From assembly GCA_034387635.1 (NCBI GenBank), contig JAOANU010000005.1, positions 930,001-994,000 on the forward strand: DNA of 64,000 nt, written 5' to 3'. The position numbers were made by a program, and so were the translations under genes. Position 1 is the stretch's first letter, and each line of letters starts with the position of its first letter. The notes below the pieces were generated by a model, which had not been told where the DNA came from, made no database searches, and saw nothing but the letters and a program-made list of their open reading frames with translations. Below are positions 57,401 through 64,000 of this stretch, piece after piece. The DNA is from Rhodosporidiobolus odoratus. Lineage: Eukaryota; Basidiomycota; Microbotryomycetes; Sporidiobolales; Sporidiobolaceae.

Positions 57401-59026
57401 GCTCCGCTCTTCGAGGTCCACGCTCCTTAGCCTCGTCGCTGTTGGGCTCTCTGGCGGTGCCAGAAGGTCACCTTCGAGCGCCAGCCTTGCCACTGGTGGA
57501 GGCAAAGCGAACGGGACTGCCAACGATCCTCCCGCGCTTCCACTGCCTCCCTTATTCCCGCCTCCTCCCGCTCGCATAGCGCCCGGGGCGATACCTGGCA
57601 AGCGGGCCGGTGACTCACCGAAAACATCTCGTTGCGCACCCTGCCCTCGTGAAGCCACCCTCGAGGGTGGCCTGCTCGGCGGTTTTGATGGCGGCGCCCT
57701 CTGAGATGGAGGCGACGAGCTGGGAGCATCTAAATGCTGTCTCGCATTGCGCATGGCCTCCTCGCTGGGCATCGCGAGCGTTCTCCCAGCAGCATTCTGG
57801 AAGCCGAGGAAGGCGGGTGGTCGAGTTGTGGAAAGAGGAAGGGCAGGGTAAGAGGAGTCGACAGGACGGACTGGAGAGGAACTGCCTTGCAAGGCCTTTT
57901 GTGCGCGAGCGAGAGCGGCGGCGGAAGGAACGTTGAAAGAGGTTCCAGAGGCAGTCTGAAAGCCGCTGAAGGAAGGGAGTGCAGGTTGTGGAAGGGAAGG
58001 GGGTCTGTCCGAGTAGGGCGGTCTTGAGGGAGGTTGTGGCGAGGATGGTCGAAGAGGAAAAGCGAGAGAAGCTGTCGGGGTAGCGGAAAGGGTGGGCCGA
58101 AAACTTGGCCTTGTAGGTGGGGCGGGGCGAACATACGGGGTATTCGAGCCTAACGGCGCTGCAGGGGCGGAAGTGGGTCGGGAGACGGAGTCGCTAGGCT
58201 CTTCCGCATCTTCGGCTTCGAGCAGCGCCCTCGCACGTTCCAGCGCTCGTGAAGAAAGCACGAGGGGTTTGCGGGTGGCGAAGACGAAACCACCGGCTTG
58301 ACTGGCGTTATACATGCCGGTGAATCCGAAGTCGAGCAGGCGCGGCTCCTCCTTGAATTCCCCCGCGGCCTGCTCCTCCGGTTCCTCGTGTCTTTTCTCC
58401 TTGTCTGTGTTTCTGGAGATGCCGGCGGCTGACAGCATCGAGCTCGGGAATGCGGTCGGCTCGTCAAATCCGCCCTCTGCATCGTCGAAGCCGAGCCACA
58501 TATCGTCTCCCTCGAACTCGACATCCTCCTCACCGGGGCCCTCAGCCGCAGAAGCATCCGGTAGCTCAGCCACAACGGGAGGAGGCGCGGCGGTATCGTC
58601 CTTAGGCAGCTCGACGTCAGGAAGAAAACCCACGCCAGAATCGTCTGCGGGGTGAGCATGGCCTGCGGGCGGATCTGGCAGCACCGCTTCTGCCGCAGTC
58701 CCGACGACTCCCTGCTCACTCCCCTTTTGCAGATCCTCCTCGTCCAGGTCGTCCTCATCGACTCTAGGGATGATCGGATTCGAGCTGGGTGGTGCACCAA
58801 AATCTTCGTCGTCCAGGCCTGCCAGCAGCTCATCGAAAGTTGGCTTGTTGAGATGGACTGATGGCTTGTCAGGCTGCTCTGCGAAGGTGAGGGATCGAGG
58901 TGGAGGTGAAGTTGATGAGAGTCGGGGTCGTTTCCTCGATGGTGAAGAGGAAGGAGAGGGGGTAAGAGAGGACAGGGTGGACGTTGGCGACGGTGATAAT
59001 TCAGTCAGTGGTGACCCTGGTAGCAT
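54447..59026 (-). CDS. BRH2: BRCA2/Brh2 homologue, recombination mediator with BRC repeats and DSS1/OB-fold domain
   Basis: The protein loads Rad51 on single-stranded DNA. Exon 1 (59026-56596, 810 residues) starts MLPGSPLTELSPSPTSTLSS; an upstream in-frame Met at 59140 is less likely. It holds three BRC-like repeats: GGFVFATRKPLVLSSRALER near 246, FSGFQTASGTSFNVPSAAAL near 350 and FLGFQNAAGRTLAMPSEEAM near 405, each with the FxxA Rad51 contact. Pro/Ser/Arg-rich linkers follow. The C-terminal exons give the BRCA2 helical domain (LPWVQNHWSLILWKIASYVR; ARVMDQLRYRYEREINLAQR) and the first OB fold (MVLCVSQIRWDE; VGLELTDGWYRIRANVDTTL; IVVGSKLAVMGAKL). A second OB-like part has YPPRDVRSFRAVRVRDARE and ends EGGRYLIWNTVPKGNWRKTD, then LATRRDTRWKKI. 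About 1,300-1,400 residues; nothing like a third OB fold is seen. Confidence 0.88.
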
Positions 59027-59411
59027 AACAGCGGAGAACAGCGAATTGTAACGGAACCAAACAAGCAGTCGCGACTGAATCGCGTACAGCGTCGCTCTCT
59101 CTTCGACTACAAGTTGCGACTGAAGAGTGCTTACTGTCATGTACCGGTTCTCGTGATTCTCGGTGCAGGCGTCAGACGCGTCCCCAAACTACCCCGACTT
59201 CCTCTTTCTCATCTCGCTCTCCCATGTCAACGTCAAATTGCCACCACAAACAAGAGGGCTGCCAATTACAGTGCTGGAGGGAAAGAACCTATATTTGCAA
59301 CAGAGGTACTGCAAACTCGCAAGTAAGGAACCCGTACAGCCCGAAAGATAAACCTCTTGTCCTACAAAGCCATACTAAAGTTGAAGCCGATCCCTGAGCC
59401 TGCAAGACTGC
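59027..59411. promoter_or_regulatory. BRH2 promoter and 3' flank of ERT1
   Basis: This 385 bp region lies between same-strand genes. Short frames only. No site was assigned. Confidence 0.45.
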
Positions 59412-61581
59412 TCACAACGGGATAAAATTGCCTACCACCGCACTCGGAATGTTGTACGCGTCTCGCCGCAGGGTGAAAGAGAAACAGGCGTTGATGAGCT
59501 GGGAGGATGAGGTGCGCTTTGAGGAGGACGAGGATGAGGAAGAAGCGGTTGGTCGCTTGATGAGGACGCAGGAGGTGAGGACAGCTTTTTGACCGGCGTC
59601 GAAGGCGACCTGGGAGAGGTGGAAAGTCAGCTCACCGAGCAGAGACTCGGCGAAGGAAAAAACTATAGGAAGAAAGGCAGCGCACGTTGCCGTACTTTTC
59701 CCAGTAGTTGACTGCGCTTTCTTCCGCCATCAGCTCGTAGATGGCGAGCTTGCCACCCTGCAGATGCTCAATCGGCACGCCAACTAAACAGCGCGAAACC
59801 GTCACAACCCGAGCCGGGAGAGCCTGAGGGACATAAGAATAGAGAGAAAACAGCACTTACCGAGAGCCGCGAACTCCTTGTTGCCTTTGTAAATCTCTCC
59901 TGTCCTGCGCCACAGGCAGCTCGGAATACCCATTGACGAGAAGACGCGGTCGTAGTCGAGCAGCAGTCGCTCGAAGGCTTCTTCGATGAAAACGAGGTCG
60001 AGGTCGGTTAGACCGGAAGCGATAGCCTGTCATACATGTGCGACAACTGTCAGTACTGAGACAAGTCGTGAGTTCCGTATATAACGATAACTCAGCTTAT
60101 GCCCGCGAAGGAGGATAGAAAAGGGTAACGCACTCGAAACGTTGGTCGAAACTCGCTAAGCGTGTGCAAAGTCCGCTGCCTGGCGCTCGCCGACATACTG
60201 CGAAGGTGCAAGAGCATCTTCAACTGGTGTCCTTCACACGACACAGTGGGCAAAGTAAAATACTTATCGGCCATGTACTTCATCAATCGAGTATAGCCTG
60301 CAACATGGTTGTAAGGTCGGAGAAGGCCTGCTTCAAACTTGGCATGGATGACGCGGGCGAGACGATCTGAGCGTGAACCGTCTTTCTGGTCCGCTGCGGT
60401 GAGGAGGAAGCGCTCCGTCCTAAGCGGCAAGACGGGAAGCATCAGTCCTTTCTTCGCCTTGAAAGACTACACATGCAGCTTGATGTACACAAGCTAGCGC
60501 ACAACCGAGACGGCGACATGGGAAGTAGGACTGACTTGTTTATCGGACTGCCTGGCACACTCGGATCCGCACTCTTTGGCCTATCCTTCTCAGCTGCTGC
60601 TGTTCCGGGCGGTACCGTAAGGCCAGTGTCGGTGTTTATAGGTAGTCCGCCAATCTGTGCTTGCGGTTCCGGTCGGGCTTGAGGAGCCGACGGTTCAGCC
60701 GCATTCGCCGGGTTGTACAGGGGCGCGTCGTTGAGGGATTGGAGAAACTCGCTGCGGTATAACAGCAGACGAGTGTGAACATGCATGAGTCAGTATCAGA
60801 GCAAGCGGACAGGGTCGAAGTCTGCTACTTCCGCTCGGGCGCCGCGAAATACGGAACAATACGCACCTCAACCCTAGCCCGTGAAACTCGCCTTCGCCCG
60901 TAGTCGTCATATCCAGCCCGAGTCCTGCTCCCAGACCGTCATTTGCCAGGTCGAGCTGCGCGGAAAAGGGGCATAAGCGATCAAGCAGACCCGGTATGAA
61001 AGCCCCGGGCAGGAGAGGCTCACCATCGCCATGTTGAAATCGACTGGTTGATACAGCGACTGCTGCTGACTCGGCTGATCAAAGACCGAGCCGCCGGCAA
61101 ATAGGCTACCCTGCATCATTGCCAGCGGATTATCCTGCGACCTTCCGGCACCCAATCCCTCTGAGGACCCTCCCAGGCCTCCCATATCCAGCCCCAGGGT
61201 GTTCATCATTCCCGCAGCTCCCTCCGTACTGGGCGCAGCTTGAGTCTGAACGGCCACGGCAGGCTGAGGAGCAGCAGCCGGCGGTGGAGGCGGCTGAGGC
61301 GGGTCCAACCCCACTATTGGCTCATCCGTGCACAGATGCGCTATCTCCCGCTTGATGCACCTGACACACGGTCGTTCACCGGAGCACTGCATGTGACTTC
61401 GCCGGCAGAAACGGCAGGCTGAGTCGACTTTTGATCTTCGCTTTTTCTTCGGCGGTTGGCCGGAGCTGCTGGATCCGGTTGAGGGTGGAACGGCTCGAGA
61501 AGTGGACGGAGAGGAAGCTATAGACGTTGCATTGCCAGAGGTGGAAGGACCTGCCGGAGCGATGGGAGGATAGGAAGACAT
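59412..61581 (-). CDS. ERT1: Zn2Cys6 transcription activator of gluconeogenesis, Ert1/AcuK-like
   Basis: Ert1 and AcuK activate gluconeogenic genes such as PCK1 on non-fermentable carbon. The start MSSYPPIAPAGPSTSGNATS leads to a basic patch (GQPPKKKRRSKVDS) and a Zn2Cys6 cluster spaced C-x2-C-x6-C-x5-C-x2-C-x8-C (CRFCRRSHMQC to HLC), with CVRCIKREIAHLCTDEP. A Gln/Gly-rich middle follows. The C-terminal half matches the family: SRSDRLARVIHAKFEAGLLR, PYNHVAGYTRLMKYMADK, then DLDLVFIEEAFERLLLDYDR, FSSMGIPSCLWRRTGEIYKG and the PAS-like FAALVGVPIEHLQGGKLAIY with ELMAEESAVNYWEKYGN, and AFDAGQKAVLTSCVLIK. Seven or eight exons. The stop follows VVGNFIPL at 59412-59414. Confidence 0.85.
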
Positions 61582-62845
61582 GGCGAGTCGAGGATGAAAG
61601 GGTCGAGAATATCAGGAGGCTAGGGTGAGGGGATAGAGCCAAATGATGCTGGTCGAATACGCGCGCTACCTACAAGAGAGGGCTTCAGTGTCCGTCATAT
61701 AGTCCCTCAGAAGCTTCAACCGACGTCTGCCATTCAGCCAAGCCGTCGAAGCAACAACTTGTTGCTGAGTCCCGGTCACTCGCATCAAGGAGAAAGGAGA
61801 GCCGCACCTGGGCTCGAGGTATCTGTCACAGTGTACACTGCACGGCCTACCAGCTCTGCCGGCAACGTCGCGGGCGCTGCCGAAATGGGACGAGAGGCGG
61901 ACGTTCGGGAGCGTGGGAAAGTCGTCGATGGCGCGCTGGGTGCGAGTGCGGGGAATCAACGCACTATATCGATGTGCAGCTTCCGATAAGCGAGATTTTG
62001 AGCAGGCCAGAGGACCGCAGAGCCATAAAACAAGACCGCTGGAGGGGGTTCCCTCTGCCCTGGGTTACTTCCGATCACCTCGCAGAACCAATTCTGTGTC
62101 ATGCAAGCGCAGAGCGGGTGGAGAGGGGACTACCAGACACTCCGAATCACCCTATGGCAAGGATGCACCACGAAGAAAAGCCTCGCGCACACCGAAGGGA
62201 AAGGATGAAAGGCGTGCGGGTCATTGCTGAACTTTCCGCGACACGCCGATAACGCACAGCTACTCGTAGTTGCTCTGAGCTTTCCCTGCAGCGATGAAGC
62301 CATAAAAGACGGAAAAGACCGACGCGTCAAGGCGAGCAAGAAAAGAAGGAGCCATTGGACACCCAAGTCCGTGATTAGACCGCAGGCTGCGCGCCTGAGA
62401 CTCCCTGACGCGCCCTGTAGCCTTGAAGCTCGTCCTGAAGCCCAAGAAGGAAGAGGTCGACTAGGTACAGCTGACGTGGGCGATCTTCAGCCTTCAGCGC
62501 TCGAGCAGAGAAACCGGAAACCGGTTGCCTGCCGCCAGTGGCCGGATCGAAGATGGTGCGCCAAAAGATTCCGAATAAGCCGCTGCGCCTTGCTCCACTG
62601 GCCTTGCGCTTTGTCGTTAGCGGTCGAACGGCGATGGTTGATGCATCATGGAAGGGTGGACCGAGTGGTCGTGAACGAAGGCGGATCCGGGTAGCCCGTT
62701 GTGCGCGAGTAGTATAACGTGACTGGCAAGCTACTTGGGCGCGTTCAGTGGATTGCCTAGTTGGTGCAGGAGTTCAAGATTGTTCAGTCCAAAAGTTTCC
62801 CCCTTCTCATCAGTTTCATCTTCCAGCTACTCTCGCTCGCTTAGG
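61582..62845. promoter_or_regulatory. Divergent intergenic region, ERT1 / importin
   Basis: This 1.26 kb region has no protein-like frame of note on either strand. The part nearest the importin ATG is C/T-rich (CATCTTCCAGCTACTCTCGC). The long promoter fits a regulated factor such as ERT1, but no specific site was identified. Confidence 0.45.
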
Positions 62846-64000
62846 ATGGACCCAAACGCATTGTTCCAGGTGTTCAACGCCTCATTCGAAGCTGGTCAGC
62901 TCGTTCTCACGCCCCGCTCATTGCGTACGAGACGGCTCACTGACCCTGTCTTGTTCAACAGATCCCAATGTCCGCATAGCTGCTGAACTCGAATTGAAAA
63001 AGGTCAGCATCCCTCACATGCTTCTACTCGAGGTGCCCTACCATGCTAACTCCGGCGCGTACACAGCTCGAACCGCTTGAAGGTTTTCTCGTTCACCTCC
63101 TTCAACTCGTCTCCCCTACCTCCACCTTTAATCCCACCGTCCGCCTCGCTGCCGCAATCTACTTCAAGAACCGCATCCGCTCCTCGTGGAAGGCCCCGCT
63201 TGCCCCCTCGGAACATGCTTCCGCCGCCTCCGTCGCGACCGCACAAAAATCCTCGACTTTCATCGCAATCCCCCTTTCCGACCGACAGAGCGTCAAGACC
63301 AACCTGTTGCCCCTCTACGCTGCGCTGGCAGAAGATGCAGAGAGCGCCCAGGTGAAGGAGCAGATCGCAGAAGCGCTGAGCAAGGTCGTTGAGTGCGATT
63401 TCCCGGAAAATTGGCCAGGACTGGTGGACGAGGTCAAGGTGTTGTTAGGTGGGAACGAGGGACAAGTTGAAGCAGGTCTGCGGGCGACTATGGAGGTCTT
63501 CAACTCGTTAAGGTATGCATTATCGTTTTCTATTTGCCCCCTTGTAGCTTGCTCACCTTGTTCTTTCGCAGATACGCTCACAAAGATGAAGATGGCACCA
63601 TCCTCCCCCCGCTTGTCGAACACCTCTTGCCCCTAATCCTCACTATCGGCCAGAATGTCCTTGCTTCGACTCCTACCACCCCCCTGTCCTACACCACTCA
63701 AGGCACTCTGCTTCGTCTCGTACTCAAGTCGTACAAGAACAGCATCATTCACACCCTTACTCCGGCTCATCAATGCCACACCGCTCTCGTACCCTGGGGA
63801 ACTCTCCTCCTCTCCGTCATTCAGCACCCTATCAATGCCAACTTCCTGCCTGAAGACCCGGAAGCTCGGGAGAAGCACCCCTGGGCGAAGAGCAAGAAGT
63901 GGGCCTGCTGGTCGCTCAACAAGCTCTTCACGCGCTATGGCAACCCGACCCAGCTGCCGAAGAACCTCGTCAGCAAGTATGGTCCCTTCGCAAACGGCTT
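62846..64000 (+). CDS. Importin-7/8 type karyopherin-beta (Nmd5/Sxm1-like), 3' partial
   Basis: The protein carries cargo such as ribosomal proteins and histones through nuclear pores. The start MDPNALFQVFNASFEA joins DPNVRIAAELELKKLEPLEG, the importin-beta N-terminal HEAT helices. TVRLAAAIYFKNRIRSSWKA and PLSDRQSVKTNLLPLYAALA follow, then VKEQIAEALSKVVECDFPEN with WPGLVDEVKVLL, which is the IBN-domain pattern (DFPxxWP). The next exon gives YAHKDEDGTILPPLVEHLLP, and KSKKWACWSLNKLFTRYGNP matches the importin-7/8 block. Four exons are visible, and the frame is still open at the window end. The choice of importin-7/8 over other karyopherins rests on the last block. Confidence 0.85.

Noticed and set aside
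61582..62845. Small genes in the ERT1/importin gap
   Set aside because: Frames of 60-156 codons overlap each other on both strands, lack domains and splice-consistent neighbours, and look like chance ORFs in GC-rich sequence.

Overview
This is a eukaryotic nuclear window. It carries about 21 protein genes on both strands, and almost all are split by short introns (roughly 45-80 nt, GT-AG, many donors of the form GTNNGT). The gene set (VTI1, PRP28, ERT1, CYB2, ATP20, a Brh2/BRCA2 homologue, a CaMKK-type kinase), the GC-rich sequence, the very dense introns and the pyrimidine-rich leaders suggest a basidiomycete, most likely a red yeast of the Rhodotorula/Rhodosporidium type. That placement is inference from gene content and style, not a database result.

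Layout. 0-1.2 kb: 3' part of an RBM25-type splicing factor. 1.5-6.9 kb: a direct tandem duplication of a 2-oxoglutarate/Fe(II) oxygenase gene, with an unrecognised plus-strand gene in the spacer that runs into the second repeat. 7.1-9.8 kb: flavocytochrome b2 (L-lactate dehydrogenase). 10.2-15.7 kb: two tandem MFS transporters of the allantoate/nicotinate type. 16.1-19.2 kb: the v-SNARE VTI1 and SPT2, divergent. 19.6-27.5 kb: PRP28 and the TFIP11/Ntr1 G-patch protein, two spliceosome genes divergent from a gap of only 133 bp. 27.8-29.6 kb: an unrecognised gene whose last segment is repeated just past its stop. 30.0-35.4 kb: a cysteine-rich membrane protein and an Adp1-like ABC transporter. 37.0-41.1 kb: a CaMKK-type kinase. 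41.7-47.1 kb: a short-chain dehydrogenase, the BuGZ/ZNF207 homologue and ATP synthase subunit g. 48.5-51.5 kb: a glutathione S-transferase and UAP1 (chitin and glycan precursor synthesis). 52-54.2 kb: a second member of the unrecognised 27.8 kb family, ending in a GGA microsatellite. 54.4-61.6 kb: a BRCA2/Brh2 recombination mediator and the gluconeogenic regulator ERT1. 62.8 kb to the end: the 5' part of an importin-7/8 type karyopherin.

Most of the window is ordinary housekeeping sequence. Three pre-mRNA splicing genes and a BuGZ homologue (BuGZ is linked both to splicing and to Bub3) fall in one window. CYB2 and ERT1 both belong to non-fermentable carbon use, but they are 50 kb apart, so no cluster is claimed. 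The least explained parts are the oxygenase duplication with nearly constant exons and diverged introns, the two-member unknown family, and the repeated tail after the 27.8 kb gene. Exon boundaries were assigned by eye from frame, splice signals and family similarity, so individual junctions may be off.
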